Positions 10,558-19,957 of a stretch of 64,000 nt of DNA are shown piece after piece. Position 1 is the stretch's first letter. Every line of letters starts with the position of its first letter. The DNA is from Lysobacter spongiicola DSM 21749. Lineage in GTDB: Bacteria; Pseudomonadota; Gammaproteobacteria; Xanthomonadales; Xanthomonadaceae. The position numbers and the translations under genes were made by a program. Below the pieces are notes generated by a model. It searched no databases, had not been told where the DNA came from, and was given only the letters and a program-made list of their open reading frames with translations. Where the stretch lies: contig NZ_FUXP01000010.1 of the NCBI RefSeq assembly GCF_900167055.1, positions 29,551 through 93,550 on the forward strand, given 5' to 3'.

Positions 10558-11454
10558 ATGTCTGAGGGCATCGCGCCCACTCTCCCGGAGTTGCTGGCGC
10601 TACGGGCGGTGGCCACCGGCAGGCGCGGGGCCCGGCTCGGGCGGCATGGCCCGTCGGGACAGGCGCTGTCGCCCCTGCGGGGGCGGGGCATGGAGTACGC
10701 GGAGTCGAGGGAGTATGTCGCCGGAGACGACGCCCGGCACATCGACTGGCGACTGACCGCGCGCACCGGCAACGCGCACACCAAGCTGTACCAGGCGGAG
10801 CGGGAGCGGTTGACGCTGGTGGTGGCCGACACCGCCCCATCGATGTACTTCGGGACCCGGGTGCGGTTCAAATCGGTCCAGGCGGCAAGGGCGGGAGCGG
10901 TGGCCGCGTGGGCGGCAGCGCGCGATGGCGACCGCATCGCCGCGTTACGTGGCAGCTCCCGTGAAAAGCCGGTCAGCCCGGCAGGTGGAGCCCGTGGCGC
11001 CTTGCGCGTACTTGACGCGCTCGTGCGCTGGTATCGCACCGCACCGGAAGCTGATGAGGGGCTGGGGGTGGCGCTCGACCACGCCCAGCGACTGCTGCGT
11101 CCCGGCTCCCGGCTGGTCGTGCTCGCCGACGCCTTGGCGACTGCCGATATCCCGGGCCGCCGCTGGTCGTCGCTTGCCCGCCATCATGAGGTCGTGGTCC
11201 TCCTGGTGACCGACCCGCTCGAACTGTCGCCGCCACACGACACCGTCGCCTTCCGCAGCGGCGGAGAGCGGGTGGAGCTCGATCTCGGGAGCCGCACCCA
11301 GCGCGAGCGCTGGAACCGGCAATTCCGCCAGCCGGGGGACGAAGCCATCGCATCGTTGGCCGCCTGTGGCGTGCGGGCGGACCGGTTGCTGACCGACGCC
11401 GCCAGCGAATCCTGGCTGCCCTTGCTGGGCCGCGCCCGGCCCATGGTGGCGTGA
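10558..11454 (+). CDS. DUF58 domain-containing protein
   Basis: Protein of 298 aa of the DUF58 family, regularly encoded next to MoxR ATPases. The family hallmark EYVAGDDARHIDWRLTART is at about residues 56-74. A vWA-like strand follows (LVVADTAPSMYFG, a DxxxSM-type metal-binding motif) with a Rossmann-like remainder (RLVVLADALAT, HHEVVVLLVTDPLE). There is no signal peptide or membrane segment, so it is presumably a cytoplasmic partner of the ATPase. The start is ATG 10558; GTG 10546 is an alternative. Its stop overlaps the next gene (TGATG). Confidence 0.88.
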   Translation: MSEGIAPTLPELLALRAVATGRRGARLGRHGPSGQALSPLRGRGMEYAESREYVAGDDARHIDWRLTARTGNAHTKLYQAERERLTLVVADTAPSMYFGTRVRFKSVQAARAGAVAAWAAARDGDRIAALRGSSREKPVSPAGGARGALRVLDALVRWYRTAPEADEGLGVALDHAQRLLRPGSRLVVLADALATADIPGRRWSSLARHHEVVVLLVTDPLELSPPHDTVAFRSGGERVELDLGSRTQRERWNRQFRQPGDEAIASLAACGVRADRLLTDAASESWLPLLGRARPMVA

Positions 11455-11909
11455 TGCAGGCCCCGTTGGCGCTGCGTGACATCCACCAACCGCCGGCGCC
11501 GCCCTGGTGGCCACCCGCGCCCGGTTGGTGGATGCTGCTCCTGCTGCTGGTCCTGGCCTCGTTGGCGTGGGGCTGGTGGAGCCGGCGCCGCCGTCTCAGG
11601 CGCGCACGGCTCGCCGCCCTGTTCGACGAGACGGTTGCGCAGGCCGCCACTCCGGCCGAAGAGGTGGCGCTGCTGTCCGAGCTCCTGCGTCGTGCCGCGC
11701 GCACGCGTGATCCGGGTGCCGACCGCTTGCAGGGGGATGACTGGCTGGCATTCCTCGATGGGCCTGGCGGCAAGCAGCAGGGGCCGGTGTTCTCGACCGG
11801 AGCAGGCCGGCTGCTTTTGGAAGGAGGTTGGCGCCGCAACGTCGAACCGTCGGAAGTGCAGGCCCTGCGGCCGCTGGCACGGGAACGTTTCCTGCGATGG
11901 ATGCGTTGA
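11454..11909 (+). CDS. DUF4381 family membrane protein
   Basis: Small protein of 151 aa. A Pro/Trp-rich N-terminus (LALRDIHQPPAPPWWPPAPGWW) precedes one transmembrane helix (about residues 27-42) and a cytoplasmic basic stretch (SRRRRLRRARL). The C-terminal helical domain has LLSELLRRAAR and GDDWLAFLDG. The IHxPxxPPWWPPAPGWW pattern and its place between DUF58 and BatA are typical of DUF4381. It overlaps the DUF58 gene upstream and the BatA start downstream. It probably scaffolds the MoxR-vWA complex at the inner membrane (inference). Confidence 0.82.
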   Translation: MQAPLALRDIHQPPAPPWWPPAPGWWMLLLLLVLASLAWGWWSRRRRLRRARLAALFDETVAQAATPAEEVALLSELLRRAARTRDPGADRLQGDDWLAFLDGPGGKQQGPVFSTGAGRLLLEGGWRRNVEPSEVQALRPLARERFLRWMR

Positions 11910-12937
11910 CGATGAACGCTACCTTCGCGGATACGGCGGCCTCGATCATGCCCGCCTGGCTGGATGGTTTCGCCTGGCCCTGGGCGCTGCTGTTGCTCCC
12001 CTTGCCCCTGCTGTTTCGATGGCTGCTGCCTGCCCGTCGCCATGGCTCCGCCTTGCGGGTGCCGTATGAAACCCGGCTTCGCGCCGTAGCCGAGGAAGGC
12101 AAGGGACTGGGCGGCCGGCGGATTCCGTGGCTGTTGTGGCTTGCATGGTTGCTGCTCTGCGTGGCGGCGGCGCGGCCACAGCAGGCCGGCGAGGCGATCC
12201 AGCCTCCACTGGCGGGGCGGGAGCTGATGCTGGCGCTGGACCTCTCGGGCAGCATGAGCGAGCCGGACATGCAGCTCGGCGGCCGACTGGTTGACCGGCT
12301 GACGGCGGCGAAGGCGGTGCTGGCGGATTTCCTCGACCGCCGCACCGGTGACCGCATCGGCCTGGTGGTGTTCGGTCGGCAGGCGTACGTGCTCGCGCCG
12401 CTGACGCTCGACCATGAAACCGTGCGCCAGCAACTGGCCGACAGCGTGGTGGGCATCGCGGGACAGGAAACGGCCATCGGCGATGCGGTGGGGCTGGCCG
12501 TGAAGCGGCTGCGCAGCCAGGAGGGGGGGCAGAAGGTACTCGTGCTGCTGACCGACGGCGTCAACACCGCCGGGCTTCTGGAACCTGCCAAGGCGGCCGA
12601 GCTCGCCGCCGACGAGGGCATCCGGGTCCACACCATCGCCTTCGGTGGCGAAGGATCTCTCTCGTTGTTCGGATTCCAGCTCCCGATGGCCGGTGCGGGC
12701 GACGAGATCGACGAGGAAACGCTCCAGCAGATGGCGGACATCACCGGAGGGCGATTCTTCCGCGCGCGCGACGCCGGGGAGCTTGCCGGCATCTATGCGG
12801 AGATCGACCGGCTGGAACCGATCGAACGACCGGGACAATCGATAAGACCGATGATCGAGCGTTACTCTTGGCCGCTTGCGGCGGCGTTGCTCGCCGGTCT
12901 GCTGGCTGTCGCGCGAACCGGCAGGAGGCGCCGATGA
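11897..12937 (+). CDS. BatA-like von Willebrand factor A membrane protein
   Basis: Inner-membrane vWA protein of 346 aa. Two N-terminal membrane helices (FAWPWALLLLPLPLLFRWLL and WLLWLAWLLLCVAAA) flank a short loop. The vWA domain has an intact MIDAS motif DLSGSMS (Asp115, Ser117, Ser119) and KVLVLLTDGVNTAG. A C-terminal helix (WPLAAALLAGLLAVA) follows. BatA-type proteins are thought to work with MoxR ATPases in envelope stress or protein maturation. ATG 11897 overlaps the previous gene by 13 bases; ATG 11912 is an equally possible start. The 3' end overlaps the next gene by ATGA. Confidence 0.88.
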   Translation: MDALTMNATFADTAASIMPAWLDGFAWPWALLLLPLPLLFRWLLPARRHGSALRVPYETRLRAVAEEGKGLGGRRIPWLLWLAWLLLCVAAARPQQAGEAIQPPLAGRELMLALDLSGSMSEPDMQLGGRLVDRLTAAKAVLADFLDRRTGDRIGLVVFGRQAYVLAPLTLDHETVRQQLADSVVGIAGQETAIGDAVGLAVKRLRSQEGGQKVLVLLTDGVNTAGLLEPAKAAELAADEGIRVHTIAFGGEGSLSLFGFQLPMAGAGDEIDEETLQQMADITGGRFFRARDAGELAGIYAEIDRLEPIERPGQSIRPMIERYSWPLAAALLAGLLAVARTGRRRR

Positions 12938-14751
12938 GCGTGCTCGCACTGCCCCTTCAGTTCGTGCGGCCGGAGTGGCTGTGGGCTTTGCTCGCGCTAC
13001 CGGTGCTGGCGTGGTGGCTGTTGCGCCGCGAGCGCCGCGACGACCCGTGGCGCGACGCAGTCGATCCGCACCTGCTTGCGCACCTCGTCGACCGCGGCCG
13101 CAGCCGGGGCATGGCCTTCGCACTGGGGGGCGCGCTGGCCTACCTGTTGGCGGTGGTGGCACTCGCCGGGCCGGGCTGGAGACAGGTCGAACAGCCGCTC
13201 CGGCAGGATGCGGTGCCGCTGGTCGTCGCCCTCGACCTCTCCAGCCATGTGCTGGCCGGAGATCTTCCGCCCTCCCGGCTGGCCCACGCCCGCGCCAAGC
13301 TCTCGGCATTGCTGGAGCATCGCCAGGGCGGACAGGTGGGGCTCGTGGCCTGGGCCGGGGAAGCCTTCACCGTGGCCCCGCTGACCGCGGACCCCGCCAA
13401 CGTCGCGGTGTTCCTCGACGCACTGCACCCGGCGATCATGCCGGTGGACGGCCAGCAGCCGGACCAGGCCATCGAGTGGTCGGTGCGCCTGCTGCACCAG
13501 GCGGGATTCGATCGCGGCCAGGTGCTGCTGGTCACCAACGATGCGGACGCGCGCGCTGTCGAGGCGGCACGCCAGGCCGCTGCGGACGGCTTCGAAGTGT
13601 CCCTCCTGGGGTTGGGTTCCGAGGCGGGGGCCACGCATGCCCGACCGGATGGCACCCAGGCCACCACCCGCCTGGAAACCGGCCGCTTGAGAGACGTGGC
13701 GGCTGCCGGCAATGGCGACTTCGCGCCATTGGCTGCCGACATGTCGGACCTCCGGGCCCTGGGCGTGCTGGATCCACAGACTTCGGGTGTCGCTGCGAAA
13801 TCCCGGGACGGCGCCGGGGCCGGTCTTGCCTGGCAGGACGAGGGCTACTGGCTTCTGTTCCCGCTGATGGTGCTGGTCCTGTTCGGATTCCGGCGCGGCG
13901 CCGCGGTCGGGATCCTGTTGCTGGTGCCGTGGTTCCCGGCGGCGGAGCTGCACGCGGCGGAGCTGTGGAAGCGGCCGGACCAGGTGCAGCACCAACGCAT
14001 GGCGGAAGCGGCCGAAGCCTATCGTGCGGAAGAGTACGACCGCGCCATCGGACTGTACGGCCAGGTCGAGGGGCCGGTGGCCGACTACAACCGCGGCAAC
14101 GCGCTGGCCCGTGCCGGCGACTATGCCGGGGCCATCGAGGCCTATGACGAAGCATTGCGGCAGCGGCCCGGGATGGAGGATGCGGTTGCCAACAGGCAGG
14201 CGGTCGAGGCAGCCATGCGCAAGCAGGAATCCGAAGCATCGGAGGACGGGCAGGGCGAGGGCGGGCCCGGCGAGCCGGGACAGCCCGGGCAGCCTGACGC
14301 CGGGCAGCAGGAAGGCGAGTCGGGAGACCCGGATTCCGCGGGGCAGGGCGAACAGGGCAGTGCGGAGGCCGAAGGCGATCCGTCAGGCGAAGGTGGTGAC
14401 CAGCAGCCTCCGGACGCGCGGCCGCCTGCTGGAGACGAGCAGGAACCGGCCGAGGACGCCGGGAATGGGGGCGGATCCACGCCTGCCGACCCGCAGGAGC
14501 AGCAGGAGGCGGACGAGGCCCAGCGCCAGCGCATGCAGCAGGCACTGGAGAATGCCCGTGCGGACGGACAGAGCGAGACGGAAGAGGCTGCGCAGGCGGT
14601 GCCATCGAACGAAACCCCGGAGCAGCGGGAGCGACGGCTCGCCAACGAGGCATGGCTCCGCCGGGTGCCCGATGACCCGGGCGGGCTGTTGCGGGAGAAG
14701 TTCCGTATCGAATACGAGCGCCGGCGCATGGGCGGCGGGTGGGAGGAATGA
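12934..14751 (+). CDS. BatB/BatC-like vWA-TPR protein
   Basis: Membrane protein of 605 aa that fuses a vWA domain to a TPR tail, combining what are separate BatB and BatC proteins in some bacteria. Helices lie at about residues 15-30 and 60-80, with the vWA domain at about 95-270. A further helix region (YWLLFPLMVLVLFGF, GILLLVPWFP) precedes a TPR pair (YRAEEYDRAIGLYGQV, YNRGNALARAGDYAGAIEAYDEALR). About 140 residues of Gly/Glu/Gln/Pro-rich, very acidic low-complexity sequence come next, then a short conserved end (EAWLRRVPDDPGGLLREKF). The MIDAS motif reads DLSSH instead of DxSxS (Asp101, Ser103, His105), so metal binding may be lost. It overlaps both neighbours by ATGA. Confidence 0.87.
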   Translation: MSVLALPLQFVRPEWLWALLALPVLAWWLLRRERRDDPWRDAVDPHLLAHLVDRGRSRGMAFALGGALAYLLAVVALAGPGWRQVEQPLRQDAVPLVVALDLSSHVLAGDLPPSRLAHARAKLSALLEHRQGGQVGLVAWAGEAFTVAPLTADPANVAVFLDALHPAIMPVDGQQPDQAIEWSVRLLHQAGFDRGQVLLVTNDADARAVEAARQAAADGFEVSLLGLGSEAGATHARPDGTQATTRLETGRLRDVAAAGNGDFAPLAADMSDLRALGVLDPQTSGVAAKSRDGAGAGLAWQDEGYWLLFPLMVLVLFGFRRGAAVGILLLVPWFPAAELHAAELWKRPDQVQHQRMAEAAEAYRAEEYDRAIGLYGQVEGPVADYNRGNALARAGDYAGAIEAYDEALRQRPGMEDAVANRQAVEAAMRKQESEASEDGQGEGGPGEPGQPGQPDAGQQEGESGDPDSAGQGEQGSAEAEGDPSGEGGDQQPPDARPPAGDEQEPAEDAGNGGGSTPADPQEQQEADEAQRQRMQQALENARADGQSETEEAAQAVPSNETPEQRERRLANEAWLRRVPDDPGGLLREKFRIEYERRRMGGGWEE

Positions 14752-16430
14752 GCACGATGTCGCGAAAGTCCCTGCAGGTGGTCCTGCTGGTGTTGCTGTC
14801 GCTGTGGTGCATCGCGGCGGCCGCACAGCCGAGGGCCTGGCTGGATCGGGATCGCATCGCCGCTGGTGAAACCGTCACCTTGAACATCCTGGCCGAAGGC
14901 GGTGGCGCCCCCGACTACGCTCCACTCCAGGCCGACTTCGAGCTCAGTGGACGCACCAGCCGCCGCCAGGTTGAAATGAACAACGGCGAGGTGACCATCC
15001 GGACATTGCATGCCGTGGCATTGCGCCCCCGCCAGGACGGGGTAGTGACCGTCCCGGCCCTGCAGGTCGGGCGCGAGCGCACCCAGCCGCTTTCGCTGGT
15101 GGTTGCTCCGGCGAGCGCCAACACCCCGACGCGGGCGGGCGACGACGTGTTCCTCGAGAGCGAGGCCGACGACTCCGACCCGTACGTGCAGCAGGCGGTG
15201 GGCTGGGTGGTGCGGCTGTACTCGGCGGTTCCGCTGGTGTCGGGGAGCCTGGACCAGCCGTCACCCGATGGCGCCAGCCTGCGGCAGGTCGGCGACGACG
15301 CGCAGTTCGCGCGCGATATCCAGGGGCGGCGTTACACCGTCATCGAGCGCCGCTACCAGCTGATCCCCGAGTCCAGCGGGCCGCTCAGCATTCCGGGCGC
15401 GAAGTTCCAGGGTCGCGGGGCCGCGGGGTTCTTCGACGATTTCCTCGGGCGCAGCGGTTCCCTGTCCGCCCAGGCCCCCGCGCGGACGCTGGACGTGCGA
15501 CCGGTGCCCGCCGACGCCCCCCAACCCTGGCTGCCCCTGCACGACCTGCAGTTGCGCTACGCCGCGACCCCAGGGGATCTGCAGGCGGGCAGTGCCGCCA
15601 CCGTCACCGTCGAGCTGGCGGCGGACGGTGCCAGTGCGGCGCAGTTGCCGGAGCTGCGCCTGCCACCGATCGATGGCGTGCAGGTGTTCGCCGAGCCGGT
15701 CCAGGCCGACGAGCGTTTCGTCGATGGCCGGCCCCGGGTGACGTTGACGCGGGCATTCTCGCTGGTGCCGGCTGGAGCGGGTGAGGTGACGCTGCCCGGG
15801 CTGGAGATCGAGTGGTGGGACGTGGCTGCCGGCGCCGTCCGGACAGCCCGGCTGCCGGCGCTGGACCTGGCGGTCGGCGCCGGAAGTGGCGCCGCCACGC
15901 TGCCGCCGCTCGCAACGCCTGCGCCAATGCCGCCGGTAGGTGCGACGGCATCCGGCGGCACCTCGATTGCCACGGACCCCGGTGCCGGATGGCTCGACTG
16001 GAGCAACAACCGCGTGTGGATCATTGCAACCGTCGTGTTCGCGCTGCTGTGGTTGTTGACCCTGGCGTGGGCCATGCACCGCCCCGACCCCAGTCCCGGG
16101 CTTGGAAAGCAGGACGCGGCGCCGGAAACAGTCGCCCCTGCGGATCGGGGAGGACTGGTCCGTGCACTGGACGTAGGCACCCTGTCGGATGTGGCCCATG
16201 CCCTGTGCGCGATGGCCCGGCCGCCGGTTGCCAACGTCGACCAGTTGCGGGACCGGCTGGCGGATCGCGCCCAGGTCGAAGCGGTCGATGCCATGGAGCG
16301 CGCGCGCTGGGGTGATGGCGACGGTGTGCAGGCGCGATCGCTCCTGCGCAGCGCCTTCGCCAACGGGCCGCGCTGGAAGGCCGAGCCGGCCCCGGCCGAC
16401 GCCGGTCCCTTGCCCCCCCTGTATCCGTGA
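14748..16430 (+). CDS. BatD family protein
   Basis: Secreted, membrane-anchored protein of 560 aa. A signal peptide (VVLLVLLSLWCIAAAAQ) is followed by a long beta-rich periplasmic part with BatD features (AWLDRDRIAAGETVTLNI, FELSGRTSRRQVEMNNG, RRYTVIERRYQLIPESSGPL). One membrane helix (RVWIIATVVFALLWLLTLAWAM) and a cytoplasmic helical tail close the protein. It is the last gene of the MoxR-Bat operon and overlaps the preceding stop (ATGA at 14748). BatD is the usual partner of BatA/BatB. Its molecular role is not known. Confidence 0.87.
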   Translation: MSTMSRKSLQVVLLVLLSLWCIAAAAQPRAWLDRDRIAAGETVTLNILAEGGGAPDYAPLQADFELSGRTSRRQVEMNNGEVTIRTLHAVALRPRQDGVVTVPALQVGRERTQPLSLVVAPASANTPTRAGDDVFLESEADDSDPYVQQAVGWVVRLYSAVPLVSGSLDQPSPDGASLRQVGDDAQFARDIQGRRYTVIERRYQLIPESSGPLSIPGAKFQGRGAAGFFDDFLGRSGSLSAQAPARTLDVRPVPADAPQPWLPLHDLQLRYAATPGDLQAGSAATVTVELAADGASAAQLPELRLPPIDGVQVFAEPVQADERFVDGRPRVTLTRAFSLVPAGAGEVTLPGLEIEWWDVAAGAVRTARLPALDLAVGAGSGAATLPPLATPAPMPPVGATASGGTSIATDPGAGWLDWSNNRVWIIATVVFALLWLLTLAWAMHRPDPSPGLGKQDAAPETVAPADRGGLVRALDVGTLSDVAHALCAMARPPVANVDQLRDRLADRAQVEAVDAMERARWGDGDGVQARSLLRSAFANGPRWKAEPAPADAGPLPPLYP

Positions 16431-16467
16431 GCCCGGCGGCGTGCGTCGGGTCCCGGCGCGCGTTTGC

Positions 16468-16473
16468 TAAGCT
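16468..16473 (+). promoter_or_regulatory. Candidate -10 box of the symporter gene
   Basis: TAAGCT within TTTGCTAAGCTCGCCG, 32 bases upstream of the start. It shares a GCTAnnnT plus GC-rich discriminator pattern with candidate -10 boxes before gap, pyk and fba. No clear -35 box is present. Confidence 0.4.
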
Positions 16474-16499
16474 CGCCGCCGACCTCGGGGAATGAATCA

Positions 16500-17822
16500 A
16501 TGACGGCTTACGACAGCACGGACGGGACCAGGACCGGCCTGGCATTGCACACGCGGATGCTGATCGGCTTCGCCGTGGGCGTGGTCGCCGGTCTTGCCGC
16601 GAACATGCTGGTCGGCGAAGCCGCCTGGCTGGATGTGCTGGTGACCTACGTCGCCGACCCCATAGGTCAGTTGTTCCTGCGCCTGCTCTTCATGGTGGTG
16701 ATACCGCTGGTGTTCTCGGCGCTGGTGCTGGGCGTGGTGGAGATCGGCGATCCGCGCTCGCTGGGCCGCATCGGCGGCAAGACCCTGCTCTGGATCCTGG
16801 TGGTCACGGCGATGGCGGTGACGATCGGCCTGGTGCTGGTCAACCTGCTCCAGCCGGGGCAGGGCCTGCCCCCCGATATCGCCCAGACGCTGCTGTCCGA
16901 GTCGTCCGCCCGCGCCACCGAGATCGCCGGCGGCCGGGAAGCCGTTTCCGGCATCGACGTCCTGCTCAACATCGTGCCGCGCAACCCGGTGGCCGCCGCC
17001 ACCGACGGCGACCTGATCGCGGTGATGTTCTTCGCGCTGATGTTCGGCATCGCCGCGACCGTCCTCCAGTCCGAAGGCACCAAGACCTTCGTCGGTACCG
17101 TGCAGGGCATCTACGACATCTGCCTGAAGATCATCGGCTGGGTCATCGAACTGGCGCCCTACGCCGTCGCCGCCCTGCTGTTCTCCATCACGGCCCAGCT
17201 CGGCCTGGACGTGCTGGTGCAACTGGCGCGCTTTGTCGGGACGGTCCTGCTTGCGCTGGCGATCCACTTCTTCGTCGTGTTCCCGACGCTGCTGTGGGTC
17301 TTCGGCGGGATGTCGCCGATGCGCTTCTTCCGGGGCGCCCAGCCGGCGCTGCTCACCGCGTTCTCCACCTCGTCCTCCAGCGCGACCCTGCCGACCACCC
17401 TGAAGGTGTCGGTGGAGGAGCTGGGTGTGCCGCGGCGGGTGGCCCGTTTCGTGTGCACGCTGGGCGCGACCGCCAACATGAACGGCACGGCGCTGTTCGA
17501 GGGCATCACGGTGCTGTTCCTCGCGCAGTTCTTCGGGGTCGAGCTCGGGCTGCTGCAGCAGGGGCTGATCCTGGTGATGTGCATCCTGGGGTCGGTCGGC
17601 GCCGCCGGCGTTCCGGGTGGCTCGCTCCCGGTGATCGCGATGATCCTGGTGATGTTCGGGATCCCGCCGGAAGGCATCGGCCTGATCCTGGGCGTGGATC
17701 GCTTCCTCGACATGTGCCGGACGGTGGTGAACGTGGGCGGCGACATGGCCGGGTCGGTGGTGATCGGCCGCAGCGAGGAAGGGGCGGGCGCGGCGCCAGT
17801 CGCGCCCAGGACGGACGCGTAG
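16500..17822 (+). CDS. Dicarboxylate/amino acid:cation symporter (DAACS family)
   Basis: Inner-membrane secondary transporter of 440 aa with about eight helices and two re-entrant hairpins, of the GltP/DctA/GltPh family. Seen are the serine-rich hairpin 1 ([12 protein letters not shown]), [10 protein letters not shown] in TM7, hairpin 2 ([14 protein letters not shown]) and TM8 [16 protein letters not shown]8 keeps the Asp, Arg and Asn that bind acidic amino acids in GltPh, so an acidic amino acid or C4-dicarboxylate is the likely substrate. The TM7 motif is NMNGT rather than NMDGT; in GltPh that Asp helps bind sodium, so ion coupling may differ. ATG 16500 has GGGGAA 7 bases upstream. Confidence 0.9.
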   Translation: MTAYDSTDGTRTGLALHTRMLIGFAVGVVAGLAANMLVGEAAWLDVLVTYVADPIGQLFLRLLFMVVIPLVFSALVLGVVEIGDPRSLGRIGGKTLLWILVVTAMAVTIGLVLVNLLQPGQGLPPDIAQTLLSESSARATEIAGGREAVSGIDVLLNIVPRNPVAAATDGDLIAVMFFALMFGIAATVLQSEGTKTFVGTVQGIYDICLKIIGWVIELAPYAVAALLFSITAQLGLDVLVQLARFVGTVLLALAIHFFVVFPTLLWVFGGMSPMRFFRGAQPALLTAFSTSSSSATLPTTLKVSVEELGVPRRVARFVCTLGATANMNGTALFEGITVLFLAQFFGVELGLLQQGLILVMCILGSVGAAGVPGGSLPVIAMILVMFGIPPEGIGLILGVDRFLDMCRTVVNVGGDMAGSVVIGRSEEGAGAAPVAPRTDA

Positions 17823-17844
17823 CCAAAACGCTGCCTTGCCGCTG

Positions 17845-17869
17845 CCCCGACGGTCCTCGGCCGTCGGGG
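17845..17869. terminator. Hairpin after the symporter gene
   Basis: CCCCGACGG (17845-17853) and CCGTCGGGG (17861-17869) form a perfect 9-bp stem with a 7-nt loop, 22 bases after the symporter stop. No T-run follows, so it may be a Rho-assisted or weak terminator. Confidence 0.55.
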
Positions 17870-17925
17870 CGACACGGCCGCGGCGGGATGGGACAATGGG
17901 TGCTGATTCCACGCCAGCGCAGCCC

Positions 17926-19917
17926 ATGCCCACGCCGACCCGCCGCGACCTCGCCAACGCCATCCGTTTCCTTGCCATCGACGCCGTGCAGGCGGCCAAC
18001 TCCGGCCACCCGGGCATGCCGATGGGCATGGCCGACATCGCCGAGGTGCTGTGGAACGACTACCTGAGCCACAACCCGGCCAACCCGGGCTGGTTCAACC
18101 GCGACCGGTTCATCCTCTCAAACGGCCACGGCTCGATGCTGCAGTACGCACTGCTGCACCTGTCCGGCTACAACCTGTCGATCGACGACCTGAAGAACTT
18201 CCGCCAGCTCGAGTCCAAGACCCCGGGCCACCCGGAGAACTTCATGACCCCTGGCGTGGAGACCACCACCGGCCCGCTGGGGCAGGGCTTCGCCAACGCC
18301 GTCGGCATGGCGCTGGCAGAAAAGCTGCTGGCGCAGCGCTTCAACCGTCCGGGGCACGAGGTGGTCGACCACCGCACGTGGGTGTTCATGGGCGACGGCT
18401 GCCTGATGGAAGGCATCTCGCACGAGGCCGCGTCACTGGCCGGCACCTGGGGCCTGAACAAGCTGGTCGCGTTCTGGGACGACAACCACATCAGCATCGA
18501 CGGCAACGTCGCCGGCTGGTTCACCGATGACACGCCGGCACGTTTCGAAGCCTACGGCTGGAACGTGGTGCGCGGCGTCGATGGCCACGACAGCGATGCG
18601 ATCAAGGCGGCGATCGAGCAGGCGATTGCCTGCAACGACAAGCCGACCCTGGTCTGCTGCCGGACCACGATCGGCTATGGCTCGCCGAACAAGGCCGGCA
18701 AGGAATCCAGCCACGGCGCGCCGCTGGGCCTGGAGGAGATCACCGCCTGCCGGACCGGCCTGTGCTGGGACCACGAACCGTTCCACATCCCGCAGGAGGT
18801 CTACGACGGCTGGCGGGTCGGCGATGCCGGCGCGGCCCGCGAGGACGAGTGGAAGCGCGCATTCGACGCGTATGCCGCCGCGTTCCCGGAGGAGGCCGCC
18901 GAACTGGTGCGGCGGGCGCAGGGCCAGCTGCCAGAAGGCTTCTCCGCTGCCGCCGATGCGTACATCGCCAAACTGCAGGCCGATGGCCCGACGGTGGCTT
19001 CGCGCAAGGCATCGCAGATGGCGATCGAGGCCTTCGCGCCGTTGCTGCCGGAGCTGGTGGGCGGTTCCGCCGACCTCGCGCACTCCAACCTGACGCTGTG
19101 GAGCGGCAGCAAGTCGGTGACCCTGGAGGACCGCGACGCCAACTACATCTATTACGGCGTGCGCGAATTCGCGATGACCGCGATCGGCAACGGGCTCAGC
19201 CTGCACGGCGGGTTCGTGCCGTACGACGCGACCTTCCTGGTGTTCAGCGACTACGCCCGCAACGCCGTGCGCATGAGCGCGCTGATGGGCGCGCATGCCA
19301 TCCACGTCTACACCCACGACTCCATCGGTCTGGGCGAGGACGGTCCGACCCACCAGCCGATCGAGCACATGGCCAGCCTGCGCTACATCCCGCACAACGA
19401 CGTCTGGCGTCCCTGCGATGCCGTCGAGTCGGCGGTGTCGTGGAAGGCCGCGATCGAACGCCGCGACGGGCCGAGCTGCCTGGTCTTCTCGCGCCAGAAC
19501 CTCGACCACCAGCAGCGCAGCGATGCGCAAGTCGCGGATATCGCGCGTGGTGGCTACGTGCTGAAGGACTCGAAGGGTGAGCCCGAGACCATCCTGATCG
19601 CGACCGGCTCGGAAGTCGGTCTCGCCATGCAGGCGGCCGCGGCACTGGGTGACAACGTTCGCGTGGTCTCCATGCCTTCGACCGATGTCTTTGACCGTCA
19701 GCCCGCCGACTATCGCGATTCGGTGCTGCCCAGGGCTTGCCGCAAGCGGGTGGCGATCGAAGCCGGTGTTTCGGACTTCTGGCGCAAGTACGTCGGGTTG
19801 GACGGCGTCGTGGTGGGCATCGATACCTTCGGTGCATCGGCCCCCGCTGGCAAGCTGTTCCCGCACTTCGGGTTTACGGTCGAACGCGTCGTCGAGGCGG
19901 CGAGCGCGCTCGGTTGA
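17926..19917 (+). CDS. tkt: Transketolase
   Basis: Thiamine-diphosphate enzyme of 663 aa that transfers two-carbon units in the pentose phosphate pathway. Motifs seen are [19 protein letters not shown] near the N-terminus and [16 protein letters not shown]. The ThDP motif runs from GDGCLMEG to [11 protein letters not shown]. The pyrimidine domain has [34 protein letters not shown] and FSRQNL. The C-terminal domain has [18 protein letters not shown] 17926 matches the conserved N-terminus ([16 protein letters not shown]). ATG 17896 is in frame with a GGGA upstream, but the GACAAT there may instead be part of the promoter. It belongs to the dispersed tkt-gap-pgk-pyk-fba carbon backbone. Confidence 0.96.
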   Translation: MPTPTRRDLANAIRFLAIDAVQAANSGHPGMPMGMADIAEVLWNDYLSHNPANPGWFNRDRFILSNGHGSMLQYALLHLSGYNLSIDDLKNFRQLESKTPGHPENFMTPGVETTTGPLGQGFANAVGMALAEKLLAQRFNRPGHEVVDHRTWVFMGDGCLMEGISHEAASLAGTWGLNKLVAFWDDNHISIDGNVAGWFTDDTPARFEAYGWNVVRGVDGHDSDAIKAAIEQAIACNDKPTLVCCRTTIGYGSPNKAGKESSHGAPLGLEEITACRTGLCWDHEPFHIPQEVYDGWRVGDAGAAREDEWKRAFDAYAAAFPEEAAELVRRAQGQLPEGFSAAADAYIAKLQADGPTVASRKASQMAIEAFAPLLPELVGGSADLAHSNLTLWSGSKSVTLEDRDANYIYYGVREFAMTAIGNGLSLHGGFVPYDATFLVFSDYARNAVRMSALMGAHAIHVYTHDSIGLGEDGPTHQPIEHMASLRYIPHNDVWRPCDAVESAVSWKAAIERRDGPSCLVFSRQNLDHQQRSDAQVADIARGGYVLKDSKGEPETILIATGSEVGLAMQAAAALGDNVRVVSMPSTDVFDRQPADYRDSVLPRACRKRVAIEAGVSDFWRKYVGLDGVVVGIDTFGASAPAGKLFPHFGFTVERVVEAASALG

Positions 19918-19957
19918 CGGAAACTCTGACGGCTGGCGCTGCAGGGAGGCAGTGGAT

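Noticed and set aside
17896..17925. Upstream transketolase start at ATG 17896
   Set aside because: It has a GGGA upstream, but the extra 10 residues are not conserved and the GGGACAATG sequence may be promoter. Kept only as an alternative.
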